Assembly (NCBI GenBank): GCA_020724025.1
Contig: DYHU01000019.1
Coordinates: forward strand, 3,559 to 23,429
Source: Syntrophorhabdus sp.
GTDB taxonomy: Bacteria > Desulfobacterota > BSN033 > UBA1163
DNA: 19,871 bases
Reading direction: 5' to 3'
Within the stretch, counting starts at the first letter, position 1. The number at the start of each line of letters is the position of its first letter. Positions 1 to 7,631 of this stretch are shown piece by piece. The notes beneath the pieces were generated by a model that searched no databases, was not told where the DNA came from, and saw only the letters and a list, made by a program, of their open reading frames with translations. The position numbers were made by a program, and so were the translations under genes.

Positions 1-47
1 GCCTCTACTTCTTTCTTGGGTTTAGTTTGGATCACGTACCAGTCCAT
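1..47 (-). CDS. NusG/RfaH-like antiterminator, N-terminal fragment
   Basis: The start codon is ATG at 47 and the gene runs off the left edge, so only 15 full codons are visible: MDWYVIQTKPKKEVE. The W-Y-V-I-Q-T-K-P pattern is the classic N-terminal beta strand and turn of NusG-family NGN domains, which typically begin with a W-Y-x-(V/L) run followed by a basic stretch. It begins two bases after the TAA of the tyrosine autokinase, which suggests translational coupling and operon membership. Specialised NusG paralogues (RfaH, UpxY, LoaP types) are known to allow transcription through long polysaccharide operons, and that role is inferred here from position. The fragment is very short, so the family call rests on one motif plus context. 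Confidence 0.6.
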   Translation of the reverse strand, partial: MDWYVIQTKPKKEVE

Positions 48-49
48 AG

Positions 50-967
50 TTATGACTCGCTTTTCTGCCTAAAAGGAAAGATTTTCTTCCATCTTCCCTG
101 AACATTTGAATTTCCTTTACCGTAACCGTAGCCATATTTGTAATAATATCCGTCCGAACCAAAGTAACGTGAAGATAAGCCTGAGGTTTTAAACTCCAAC
201 CCGTTCAGGATAAATCCGATGATCTTTTCTTTTTCCAATGAAGCAATGGCCTGTTTGACCGTCTCTCTTGGGGTCACGCCGGCCCTGATGACGATGATGA
301 TGCCGTCGACTAACTTGGCCAAAACTTCCGGTTCGGTGGTGGCAAGAAGAGGGGTGGAATCGAAGATGATATACCGATCGCTATACCTTGTTTTTAATTC
401 ATCGATCAGCGCCTCCATCTTCTTCGATGCAATTAATTCGGTGGGATTGTCCCGAACGCCTCCTCCTGAAAGGATGCTCAATTTCTCCACGCCGGTCTTC
501 TTCAAATAATCGCTCAGCTTTCCATCGCCCCTGAGATAATCGGAGAGACCTCTGTCCCCATTCAAACCAAACCATTGTGATAGCTGAGGGCTGCGCATAT
601 CACAGTCCACCATCAGGGCATGGGTATGAAAGTCCTGGACAATACCCACTGCAAGGTTTGCTGAAACAAATGTTTTCCCCTCAGCATTGGTAGCGCTCGT
701 CACCATGATTGTTTTTGGAAATTCCGAACCTTTATCCCGAAAAAGGTAAGTCCTCAGTTTTCTGAATTGTTCGGCGGCCAGGGAACCGGGTTGCGAGAGG
801 GAAACGAGGCCCTGGTCTGAAACCAATGGTTCGATCATTGAGACGTCGGGCATGAATTCCTGAGGTTCTCTCTTACTTTCCTCCCGAATCTCCTGTGAGG
901 AAGACGGATAACTCACTCGCTCCCTTTCCTTTTCCGCTTTTTCCAATGCCTTGTATATTTTGCTCAT
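50..967 (-). CDS. BY-type tyrosine autokinase of XrtA/PEP-CTERM exopolysaccharide system (CpsD/CapB-like)
   Basis: This 305-residue cytoplasmic P-loop kinase is of the type that autophosphorylates on C-terminal tyrosines and, with a Wzz-type partner, controls exopolysaccharide polymerisation and export. Visible motifs are a P-loop around residues 91-99 (SATNAEGKT, a slightly altered Walker A), Walker A' at 118-127 (LMVDCDMRSP) and Walker B at 199-206 (YIIFDSTP). A tyrosine cluster at 274-283 (YYYKYGYGYG) is the expected phosphorylation site. The N-terminus (MSKIYKALEKAEKER) is typical of the XrtA-associated autokinases. The protein lacks the transmembrane part, which is supplied by the separate Wzz-type protein two genes upstream. 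A GAGGTG ribosome site precedes ATG 967, and the gap to the ATPase upstream is 13 bases. Confidence 0.93.
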   Translation of the reverse strand: MSKIYKALEKAEKERERVSYPSSSQEIREESKREPQEFMPDVSMIEPLVSDQGLVSLSQPGSLAAEQFRKLRTYLFRDKGSEFPKTIMVTSATNAEGKTFVSANLAVGIVQDFHTHALMVDCDMRSPQLSQWFGLNGDRGLSDYLRGDGKLSDYLKKTGVEKLSILSGGGVRDNPTELIASKKMEALIDELKTRYSDRYIIFDSTPLLATTEPEVLAKLVDGIIIVIRAGVTPRETVKQAIASLEKEKIIGFILNGLEFKTSGLSSRYFGSDGYYYKYGYGYGKGNSNVQGRWKKIFPFRQKSES

Positions 968-980
968 TTCACCTCTCCGC

Positions 981-1982
981 TCATCTAAAATATTTTCTCA
1001 AGGTTTCCTCGTAAAACTTTTCGACTATTTTCCCAAGAGATTGGACCCGTTCCGAAATCTCCCATCTCACTTTTGGGAGAGACTCTTTCCACATAAAATA
1101 GGAGGAGATTCCAAAAGTGAGAAAGATCATCATTACGGCTGTCAAGAAGATGGATCGTCTTCGTTTTCGTTTCTTCCCGGTCCCCTCCAGATGGTCAATC
1201 ACCTCATGGATGATTTTTGGTCCGATGACTTTCTGGTCGGTTGCATATCCAGTCAACAAGGCATTATCACAAACGATATTGATCAGCCGCGGGATTCCTT
1301 TTGAATACCGATAAATCTCCTTCAAGGCTTTAGGGGTGAAAAGATGAGGATCGCTGACGCCTGCAACCCTCAACCTTTTATAGATGAATTCTATTGTCTC
1401 CTCCTGATTGAGAGGCTGGAGATGGTAGCGGAGGCTCACTCTCTGTTTTAACTGGCGATATTGCGGATCGTTCAAAACATCGTTAAGTTCCGGCTGGCCG
1501 ATCAGGATGACCTGGAGAAGCTTGGACTTGGGTGTTTCCAGATTGGTTAGCAGACGCACCTCTTCGAGCAGTTTTGGATCAAGGGTATGGGCCTCATCAA
1601 TGATCAAAACGACATTTTCGTTTTGAGCATAACGGTCCAATAAAAAATTGTGGAGATGGGTCAGATATTGCCCCTTCGATCGTTTCTGTCCTTTTAGCCC
1701 TAAATCCTCGCAGATATAGCTAATAAAATCGGTGGAGCCCAATTTCGGGTTGAAGAGGTAAGCCGTCCTTGTGCTCCCATTCAATCTGCTTAAAAGGGTC
1801 TGGACGAGCGTGGTCTTGCCGGTCCCCACCTCTCCTGTAATCACGGTAAACCCCTTTCTCTCTTTAACCGAATAGGTGAGGTGGGCCAACGCCTCCCTGT
1901 GGCTTTCGCTTAGAAAGAGAAATTTGGGATCCGGAGTGATCTCAAAGGGTTTTGTTTTAAAACCGTAAAATTTGGTGTACAT
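981..1982 (-). CDS. ExeA/GspA-type AAA+ ATPase, XrtA-associated
   Basis: This 333-residue protein starts MYTKFYGFKTKPFEITPDP, the usual opening of ExeA-family ATPases. Walker A is at residues 50-57 (GEVGTGKT) and Walker B at 125-130 (VLIIDE, followed by AH). After a basic run (KKRKRRR, 270-276) comes one hydrophobic segment at about 277-297, so the ATPase domain is probably cytoplasmic and anchored to the inner membrane, with a short C-terminal tail outside. Relatives of this family sit in PEP-CTERM/exosortase polysaccharide loci between the chain-length gene and the tyrosine kinase, exactly as here. The exact role there is not well defined; energy supply for envelope assembly is an inference. 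No strong ribosome site is seen. A GC-rich hairpin repeat (1999-2044) lies just upstream of the start. Confidence 0.9.
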   Translation of the reverse strand: MYTKFYGFKTKPFEITPDPKFLFLSESHREALAHLTYSVKERKGFTVITGEVGTGKTTLVQTLLSRLNGSTRTAYLFNPKLGSTDFISYICEDLGLKGQKRSKGQYLTHLHNFLLDRYAQNENVVLIIDEAHTLDPKLLEEVRLLTNLETPKSKLLQVILIGQPELNDVLNDPQYRQLKQRVSLRYHLQPLNQEETIEFIYKRLRVAGVSDPHLFTPKALKEIYRYSKGIPRLINIVCDNALLTGYATDQKVIGPKIIHEVIDHLEGTGKKRKRRRSIFLTAVMMIFLTFGISSYFMWKESLPKVRWEISERVQSLGKIVEKFYEETLRKYFR

Positions 1983-1998
1983 AATAATCGCTTTTCCC

Positions 1999-2044
1999 CC
2001 CTCACCCTTCCCCTCTCCCCCAGGGGAGAGGAGGGAAATGAGGG
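1999..2044. repeat. GC-rich nested hairpin repeat (CCCTCACC...CCTCTCCCC family)
   Basis: A perfect 9-bp stem, CCTCTCCCC (2012-2020) with GGGGAGAGG (2023-2031), lies inside an outer pair CCCTCA (1999-2004) and TGAGGG (2039-2044). The same arrangement recurs near 5771, 13776, 13838 and 14800, so this is a dispersed repeat and not a unique terminator. It separates the Wzz-type gene from the ATPase gene and could act as an RNA hairpin within the operon transcript. Confidence 0.7.
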
Positions 2045-2053
2045 GATATTGTT

Positions 2054-3604
2054 TTAAGCGGCCTCTTTTCTGACGACCGGGATGTTCGCCAACACCTTAA
2101 ACCCCAGGGTGGCTTCCAGATCTTCAGCATCCCTGAACGAACGATCCATCTGTTCTCTAAAGAAGGCCATCCCAAGACCACAACCTGTCCCCAACAGGAG
2201 ACCGAAGAGAAGAGTTTTAGGGATATCCGGCCTGAAAGGTGTCTCGGGAACACGGGCGGGATCGAGCACTTTAAACTGTTCGCCCTTCTGGCGGCGCTCT
2301 AAATTCTCGGCCTGCTGAGCCTCTTCGCTCTTCTTCAAAAGGGTCTGGTAGAGGTCTTTCATGTTCAGGTAGTCCCGTGTTAATTGGGCCATCGCCAGTT
2401 CCCGCACCGGTGTCATCTCGATCCTTTCCCGGTATCGGTTGATCTGAGCCTTGATCTTTGCTTCCTCTTCCCTCCACCTCTCAATCTCCAGCTCCGTGGC
2501 GATCAACTGAGCCTCCATCTCTTTGTATCGGGGATTGAGTTTAAAGTCAGGCCTCTCCTCTTTGCCTCCTTTCTTCCCCTCTATTTTAAGCGCCGGTATG
2601 GGAGTAACGGTGACAGAAGATGCAGATTCTTCGGATTTCTTCTCTGCTCTTTCCTTTTCCAGTTTGGCCTCAAGATCTGCAATTTTCTTTTTGAGAACAA
2701 GGATGTCCGGATGTCTTTCAGTATACCTGGCCTGAAGGTCCGAAAGTTGATTCCTCATCTGCTCCAGTTGAATTTCCTGTGGGTCTCTTGCCACAGGCCT
2801 GCTTGGAGTTTCCGGGGAGGTGACCGTAAGGGGAGGACTTTCCTGTCTACTTACCGCCGAAGCGATGAGAAGCTCTGTGTCGGAGAGTTGTTTCTGGATG
2901 ATCAATTTTCTATCCTGGGCGGCCCTCATGGCCTCTCCAATCCGCTGATAGTGGAACTGAAGTTGTTCGAGAACCTTGAGATTTGCCTCTCGCTGTTCGG
3001 GAAGCTCCCCCATGAATTGCCTCTTAAACTGGGTTACCGCCTTCTCCTGCTCTTCGAGCCTGGCCTTGGTGGCATTCAATTCAATGACAAGAAATTCTGA
3101 AGTTCCCACGGCCTGTTGTTCCCGCAATTTAAGGTTCTCCTCGATAAAGAGGGAGGCCAACTTGTTCGTGACGGTGGTGACTACCCGCGGATCATTCCCG
3201 ATATAGGAAATGGTGAAGTAACTTTCCTTCCCTTTGATTTCTATCCGGATATTCCGCCTCATCAGTTCGACAATCTCTTCCATCGTTTTCGATTTGACCT
3301 CTTCCGGATAGAGTTTGAGCTGGGAAATGACCTGTTCCAAACGGGTTCGGCTCATGATTTCCTGGCCGATCGATTGGAGACGGTCTTCAATTTTTGATGT
3401 CACGGTGGGCCTGACAAATGTCTCTGGAACCTTCTGGGGAGTGACAAGAATGAGTGTTGTCGCCCGATACTCTTTGGGTGTGAAAACGGCAAAAAGCGCG
3501 GCTCCCGCCATGACGATGATGAAAGGAATGACAATATACCAGATTCGGCGGATGAAGATCTCGATATAGTCATGGATATTGAATGATTTCTCAGGATTGA
3601 TCAT
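2054..3604 (-). CDS. Wzz/GumC-type polysaccharide chain-length determinant, XrtA-associated
   Basis: This 516-residue inner-membrane polysaccharide co-polymerase is expected to set polysaccharide chain length and to activate the tyrosine autokinase encoded downstream. Transmembrane segment 1 is at about residues 21-41 and segment 2 at about 464-482, with a long periplasmic part between them rich in charged heptads (roughly 165-240, 285-325 and 370-440) that should form coiled coils. The N-terminal stretch before segment 1 is short (INPEKSFNIHDYIEIFIRR). The C-terminus ends about 34 residues after segment 2 without a kinase domain, so kinase and co-polymerase are separate polypeptides. A GGAGTAAA ribosome site precedes ATG 3604. 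A Pro-rich and Lys-rich low-complexity stretch (about 255-350) is longer than in compact Wzz proteins. Confidence 0.92.
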   Translation of the reverse strand: MINPEKSFNIHDYIEIFIRRIWYIVIPFIIVMAGAALFAVFTPKEYRATTLILVTPQKVPETFVRPTVTSKIEDRLQSIGQEIMSRTRLEQVISQLKLYPEEVKSKTMEEIVELMRRNIRIEIKGKESYFTISYIGNDPRVVTTVTNKLASLFIEENLKLREQQAVGTSEFLVIELNATKARLEEQEKAVTQFKRQFMGELPEQREANLKVLEQLQFHYQRIGEAMRAAQDRKLIIQKQLSDTELLIASAVSRQESPPLTVTSPETPSRPVARDPQEIQLEQMRNQLSDLQARYTERHPDILVLKKKIADLEAKLEKERAEKKSEESASSVTVTPIPALKIEGKKGGKEERPDFKLNPRYKEMEAQLIATELEIERWREEEAKIKAQINRYRERIEMTPVRELAMAQLTRDYLNMKDLYQTLLKKSEEAQQAENLERRQKGEQFKVLDPARVPETPFRPDIPKTLLFGLLLGTGCGLGMAFFREQMDRSFRDAEDLEATLGFKVLANIPVVRKEAA

Positions 3605-3671
3605 TTTACTCCTCCAACGTCCCTAAGGATTCAAGGATTCCAGGGGTCAAGGGTCAACCCCAATTAAAAAA

Positions 3672-5006
3672 TTAAAACGTTGCTGTCACCTTAAACATTC
3701 CCCGATATTCGCTATAGTCGTTCAAATCAAGATTGGAATGGTTTTCTCTATGAGAAGCCTCGAGAGCCACCGTTAACCAATTAAAAAGCCGATAGGAGGC
3801 ATTTCCTCCAATCCCCAATATGCGATTCGTCTCTTTTTCCCCTCCTATCGCAACTCCAGGAAGCTTCGCCCATTCATAACTACTAAAAAGTCCAACATTC
3901 ATCTTTTTAAGAAGCTGATAGTTCACCCTTCCCAGGACTCTGTGGTATTGAGTGAAGCCTTTGTTTTCAGAAGAGAAGTAGTCCTCCGTGTATCCGCCTT
4001 GCAAAGAGAGCGTATAGGTCGTTTTCTGCGCCCGCTGTGTGACGAGAATGTCGTAAAAAGGGCCGCCCTGAGTTGAACCCCTCTCAGGATCTTTCCAGTA
4101 ATACCCCCCCTGGATCCTTGCGCTGAGCGTTGGATTGAAGGCATGTTCAACACCGATGCTCGGTCGATAGACCGCATAATCAACGGAAGGGGGATCGAAA
4201 TTCCGCCACAGTTGAGTATATTCTCCGAAGAGGGAGGTTCTCGGATTAAGGCGGTGAGTGTATCGGCCCATCCCCATATGACCTATTAAATCCGGGGATC
4301 TCTGGAAATTCCCAAGCGTGAGACCATACTCAAAGGACACTCCATTTCGAATATCGAACCAATAGGTGATTCTGGGGTTGATGAAATTCTCCGTACTGTC
4401 TTCGGATGTCCGACTATCAATTCGATAGATGTTATTGCGATAGTTGACGGAAAAGATGTTTTCCCTGCCGAACTGATATTGCACCGAGGGCTCAAAAACA
4501 TTCCGGACATAGGGCGCCCTCTTCTGCGTTCTTGAAGGGAGATATCCGCCCTCGATGGAAGTTGAAGAATATTCCGCCTCTCTAACCTCATTCGACCGGA
4601 TGACGTAATCTTTTAGCCGGAAGACCAGCCTTGGAGTGACGGCATACCAGGCGTTGAGCGTCCCATGGAGGCTGATGTAATTCTCTTCATGCTCCTTTGC
4701 ATAGAAGTTGAATCCCCCGCGAACGTCCAAATCCGCCCCATATCTCTCTTCGGCCGTAGGGGTCGGCCGGAATTCACCCGTGACAGGGGATTTGGGCGCA
4801 GTAGAAAATTTTAGGCCTGGAGTAATCGTGGTGATATAGTCGTCCCGTTTTCTGCGGTTTGGGGTCAAGTCGAGGTTACTGTTGTATTCCTCGTGGACGG
4901 TGATATAAGCTTTGAAGTGTGAGAGGAGGTCTTCCGACCCGGCATAAACGATTCCTGGAAACATCATCAGAAATAGACCTAAGCCCAAGCATTTCATTCT
5001 ATTCAT
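3672..5006 (-). CDS. Outer-membrane beta-barrel protein of PEP-CTERM polysaccharide locus
   Basis: This is a 444-residue protein when started at ATG 5006, which has AAGGAG seven bases upstream; a GTG six codons earlier (5024) has no such site. Residues 1 to about 22 form a signal peptide (hydrophobic core CLGLGLFLMMFPGIVYA, then GS). The mature part is rich in alternating aromatic and polar strands (for example YTHRLNPRTSLFGEYTQLW and TYTLSLQGGYTEDYFSS) and ends in Phe, the usual C-terminal signal for barrel insertion. Its size and position match the outer-membrane proteins found beside Wza and Wzz genes in XrtA loci. A role in secreting polysaccharide through the outer membrane is inferred from context; no catalytic motif is seen. 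Confidence 0.85.
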   Translation of the reverse strand: MNRMKCLGLGLFLMMFPGIVYAGSEDLLSHFKAYITVHEEYNSNLDLTPNRRKRDDYITTITPGLKFSTAPKSPVTGEFRPTPTAEERYGADLDVRGGFNFYAKEHEENYISLHGTLNAWYAVTPRLVFRLKDYVIRSNEVREAEYSSTSIEGGYLPSRTQKRAPYVRNVFEPSVQYQFGRENIFSVNYRNNIYRIDSRTSEDSTENFINPRITYWFDIRNGVSFEYGLTLGNFQRSPDLIGHMGMGRYTHRLNPRTSLFGEYTQLWRNFDPPSVDYAVYRPSIGVEHAFNPTLSARIQGGYYWKDPERGSTQGGPFYDILVTQRAQKTTYTLSLQGGYTEDYFSSENKGFTQYHRVLGRVNYQLLKKMNVGLFSSYEWAKLPGVAIGGEKETNRILGIGGNASYRLFNWLTVALEASHRENHSNLDLNDYSEYRGMFKVTATF

Positions 5007-5061
5007 TTTATTCTCCTTTTCCACCCTGCCTCATTTCGGTCATTGCCCCACGCCCGATCTC

Positions 5062-5679
5062 TTAATCCGGCACGATAATGGTGTCGCCCGCCTTGAGGAT
5101 AATGTTTGAACCCAGATCCTCCCCTTTCACAATCTTTTTATAATTGACGGTGATCCGTTTCTCTTTCCCGTTTTCTTTCCGGATGATTAAGATTTTCTTT
5201 TGATTGGCCCAATCCGTAAATCCTCCTACCATGGAAACCATCTGAAGGAGAGACGTTTCACTTCGCAACCGATAGACCCCGGGATTTCTTATCTGGCCAG
5301 AGACATATACTTTGAAACTATTGGCCTCCATCACCATCACCGTGACATTAGGATCCCCGATAAATTCTTTAAATCGCTGAGCCAATATCTCTTTCAATTG
5401 CAGAGGCGTCAGGCCTTCCGCTTTAATTTCATCGACCAGGGGCAAAGAAATGATGCCATCCCGCCTTACCGGAACGGTTCTTGATAGATGCTCTTCTTTC
5501 CAAATGTGGATATAAAGAATATCCTCCGACCCGATGATATAGTTTTCACTATCGGCAACCACCTCGGCTTGAGCCTGTTTTTTTAAAAGGGCCTCTTTCT
5601 CTGTTTGAGGGTAGGCCGCCGGAGGATATATAAAAAGGACCACTATTCCGATGATTCCAAAGGACAATATTTTTTTCAT
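5062..5679 (-). CDS. Wza-type polysaccharide export protein (XrtA-associated)
   Basis: This is a 205-residue periplasmic/outer-membrane protein when started at ATG 5679, which is preceded by GGAAGGAG. The open frame extends 23 codons further upstream, but that stretch lies partly in repeat DNA. A signal peptide covers about residues 1-24 (LSFGIIGIVVLFIYPPAAYPQ). No lipobox cysteine is visible, unlike E. coli Wza. Residues about 46-115 form the polysaccharide-export domain (YIIGSEDILYIHIWKEE... through GDPNVTVMV). An SLBB-like part follows (VYVSGQIRNPGVYRL) and the protein ends in KAGDTIIVPD. It is much shorter than E. coli Wza and matches the short PEP-CTERM-type export proteins. It is expected to form the periplasmic channel working with the Wzz-type and beta-barrel proteins downstream. 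Confidence 0.92.
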   Translation of the reverse strand: MKKILSFGIIGIVVLFIYPPAAYPQTEKEALLKKQAQAEVVADSENYIIGSEDILYIHIWKEEHLSRTVPVRRDGIISLPLVDEIKAEGLTPLQLKEILAQRFKEFIGDPNVTVMVMEANSFKVYVSGQIRNPGVYRLRSETSLLQMVSMVGGFTDWANQKKILIIRKENGKEKRITVNYKKIVKGEDLGSNIILKAGDTIIVPD

Positions 5680-5770
5680 TTTACAACTCCTTCCTTTCGA
5701 CTTCGCCTCCCCTGTCTGCCGCAGGCGGCGCCAACGATAAAAATACAACCCATCTTCCCCCCCACCTTCA

Positions 5771-5793
5771 TCCTCCCCCGCGAGGGGGGAGGA
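5771..5793. repeat. GC-rich hairpin repeat between operon genes
   Basis: A perfect 9-bp stem, TCCTCCCCC (5771-5779) with GGGGGAGGA (5785-5793), has a 5-base loop. It lies in the 136-bp gap between the degenerate-GGDEF gene and the Wza-type gene and resembles the repeats at 1999 and 13776. On the plus strand a T-run follows, but the operon is read in the other direction, so a terminator role for the operon is not supported. Confidence 0.55.
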
Positions 5794-5815
5794 GATTTTT
5801 ATTCTTATATTTTAA

Positions 5816-6277
5816 CTAAGAGGGTTCTGAATTCAGCGCCCTTTTAATGAGGTCCATCGTATCCGCTCCATTTATGGGAAAACAGAGTTGATCGAAAACG
5901 ACCTCGAACTCACTGTCTTTAAAATCGTAATATCTCAGAGTGTTTTCGAACCGGGATTTCACATGCTCTCCTGCCTTAGAATCTGCGTAAGGGAGGAGAA
6001 CGGCGAGACGATTCATTTCGAGAGAGCCAATAATATCGCTCTCCCGAGTCTCCTCCGTCAAAATATCGCTCAATATCCGGCCATAAGTGTTTTTCTCCTC
6101 TTTGACATCATTTTTGGGAAATGGTTTTATTTTTAGGAGCATCAGGCAGAGAAAGTTTTGATAACGTCGAGCCCGTTTCACTTCAAGGTCTAAAAGAAAG
6201 AAAAAAAGATCTCGATCCAATACTCTTCCGTATGATGATCCGAACTCTCCCATAAATGTCTCCCTGTTACCCGCCAT
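5816..6277 (-). CDS. Small degenerate GGDEF-like protein
   Basis: This is a 153-residue protein when started at ATG 6277, which has GGAGG six bases upstream; a GTG one codon earlier is too close to that site. The pattern resembles a diguanylate cyclase fold: a helix with R-A-R-R (LEVKRARRYQNFLCLMLLKI, about 31-50), a helix ending in ESDIIG (79-84), then a hairpin followed by LAVLLPYAD (91-99). The GGDEF signature position reads EMNRL, so catalysis is not expected. The product may bind a protein partner or nucleotide, or be purely structural. It resembles the C-terminal half of the protein at 9959-10837. It lies 36 bases after the sigma-54 activator gene and is the second gene of the polysaccharide operon. 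The domain call is by eye. Confidence 0.7.
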   Translation of the reverse strand: MAGNRETFMGEFGSSYGRVLDRDLFFFLLDLEVKRARRYQNFLCLMLLKIKPFPKNDVKEEKNTYGRILSDILTEETRESDIIGSLEMNRLAVLLPYADSKAGEHVKSRFENTLRYYDFKDSEFEVVFDQLCFPINGADTMDLIKRALNSEPS

Positions 6278-6315
6278 CACACCCCTCCATTGCCGCTTGA
6301 GATGGGTCCACCGGT

Positions 6316-7332
6316 TTAACCGGCACTCCCCCCCTTCCCCTGATATTCCCTAATTTTATTCAAATGGTATTTCTCAATTTTATAGAGCAATGCCTTGTAA
6401 CTGATACGGAGTAATTTGGCCGCTTCCTTTCTATTCCAATGGGTCTCATGGAGGGTCGCGTGAAGGAGATATTTCTCCGCTTCGTCACCCGCCTTTTTCC
6501 CCACTTCCTTCAAATCGGGGAGCGGTTCTCCGATGACGTGGGATCTTAAGGATTCAACGAGGATCTCGCCATTTTCCTTCTTCCCGAGAAGTTTTTGAAT
6601 GACCGCTTCTTCATCCGATGTGACGATCATCCGTTTGACGATATTCTCCAACTCCCGGATGTTTCCCGGCCAAAGGTATTCTTTGAATATCTTGGTCGCT
6701 TTCGGCGAGAGGGGAGGGACATCCCGTCTATATTTCTCTTTGTAAAAATTGAAAAAATATTGGGCGAGTGGAAGGATCTGTTCCTTCCGTTCCCTTAAAG
6801 GCGGAACCGCGATGCTGATGACATTAATCCTGTAGAAGAGGTCCTCACGGAAAAGCCCTTCCATCATCGACCTTTCCAAATGATTTTTAGTGGTGACAAT
6901 GACCCGGGCATCGATGAAAACATCTCCATCTCCTCCCAATCGAGAAAATTTCCCATCCTGGAGGACTTGGAGAAGTTTGCCCTGAAGGGAAATTTCCATC
7001 TCACCGATGTCATTGAGCAATATCGTTCCCCCATTGGCTAATTCGAACTTCCCCGGCTTCTTCAGGTGGGCTCCTGTAAATGCCCCCTTTTCAAACCCAA
7101 AAAGCTCACTTTCAAGGAGGCTTTTGGGAATGGCAGTGCAATTCAGTTTCAAAAAATGTCTTTTTGCCCTCGGAGAAATTTCATGAATCGTCTTGGCTAT
7201 TAATTCCTTCCCCGTTCCGCTTTCGCCTTTTATTAAAACCGTGATATCGGCCTTCGCGACTTGGTCAATAATGGTTTTGACCTTTTTCATCTTTAAACTA
7301 TTAGAAAAAATAATTTTTGAAAAGTTATTCAT
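6316..7332 (-). CDS. Sigma-54 activator lacking a sensory domain, with altered Walker B (PspF-like architecture)
   Basis: This 338-residue AAA+ bacterial enhancer-binding protein begins directly with the AAA+ domain. Walker A is at residues 36-43 (GESGTGKE), the sigma-54 contact loop GAFTGA at 83-88, and arginine-finger positions R162 and R168 are present (FREDLFYR). A C-terminal Fis-type helix-turn-helix lies at about 298-322 ([22 protein letters not shown]). The Walker B site reads LLND instead of the usual FLDE (N107, D108), and sensor I reads TTKNHL instead of ATNRDL. It should bind DNA and sigma-54, but its ATPase activity may be weak or absent. It has no receiver or GAF domain, so control must come from a partner or from expression level. 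It is the first gene of the polysaccharide operon. No ribosome site is seen, probably because a mobile element ends at the start codon. Confidence 0.93.
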   Translation of the reverse strand: MNNFSKIIFSNSLKMKKVKTIIDQVAKADITVLIKGESGTGKELIAKTIHEISPRAKRHFLKLNCTAIPKSLLESELFGFEKGAFTGAHLKKPGKFELANGGTILLNDIGEMEISLQGKLLQVLQDGKFSRLGGDGDVFIDARVIVTTKNHLERSMMEGLFREDLFYRINVISIAVPPLRERKEQILPLAQYFFNFYKEKYRRDVPPLSPKATKIFKEYLWPGNIRELENIVKRMIVTSDEEAVIQKLLGKKENGEILVESLRSHVIGEPLPDLKEVGKKAGDEAEKYLLHATLHETHWNRKEAAKLLRISYKALLYKIEKYHLNKIREYQGKGGSAG

Positions 7333-7487
7333 GATAATCTTGTAAAAGGTCGTCTCACCGGTGAAAACCGGTGTTCAGTGCTTTCATAATGAATTGAGAT
7401 TACTGGATTCCGGCTGGAGTTTATCCCGTACTTTGTTACGGGGCCGGAATGACGATCATTGGCCTTTTTCGACTTTTTACGACTTCA
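7333..7487. mobile_element. 155-bp MITE/BIME-like element with two REP-type hairpins
   Basis: The ends are imperfect inverted repeats: TTGTAAAAGGTCG near 7341 and, reversed, GTCGTAAAAAGTCG near 7484. Two hairpins face each other inside: CACCGGT-GAAA-ACCGGTG (7356-7373), and ATTCCGGC/GCCGGAAT (7407-7414 and 7443-7450) enclosing CCCGTA/TACGGG (7425-7430 and 7437-7442). An exact 8-bp direct repeat, TTATTCAT, flanks the element (7325-7332 and 7488-7495) and may be a target-site duplication. There is no transposase, so it would be moved in trans. It separates the sigma-54 promoter from the activator's start codon. A truncated relative starts near 19790. Confidence 0.65.
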
Positions 7488-7511
7488 TTATTCATAACGA
7501 TTGAATCAAAT

Positions 7512-7527
7512 AGCAATTGGAGTGCCA
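7512..7527 (-). promoter_or_regulatory. Sigma-54 promoter for the polysaccharide operon
   Basis: Read on the minus strand the site is TGGCACTCCAATTGCT. This matches the sigma-54 consensus TGGCAC-N5-TTGCW at every fixed base, with the -24 GG and -12 GC at the right spacing. Transcription should start near 7500 and read through the 155-bp element into the activator gene and the export genes beyond. Confidence 0.85.
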
Positions 7528-7631
7528 AGTAAAGACGATTTATCGCTGATCTTCTAACCTTTTGTAAATATGAGAATATCTGTGCTTATAAGTTGAAATA
7601 AATTACAGTTTATTTTTTAAAAAATATAAAT

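Noticed and set aside
2384..3100. Plus-strand open frame of 238 residues opposite the Wzz-type gene
   Set aside because: It is antisense to a well-supported gene, has biased composition (Leu-, Phe- and Ser-rich) with no recognisable domain, and its length follows from the codon pattern of the real gene.
5700..5740. Sigma-54-like promoter (TTGGCGCCGCCTGCGG on the minus strand) before the Wza-type gene
   Set aside because: The GG-GC spacing is two bases too short, and the sequence is a degenerate copy of a palindromic repeat.
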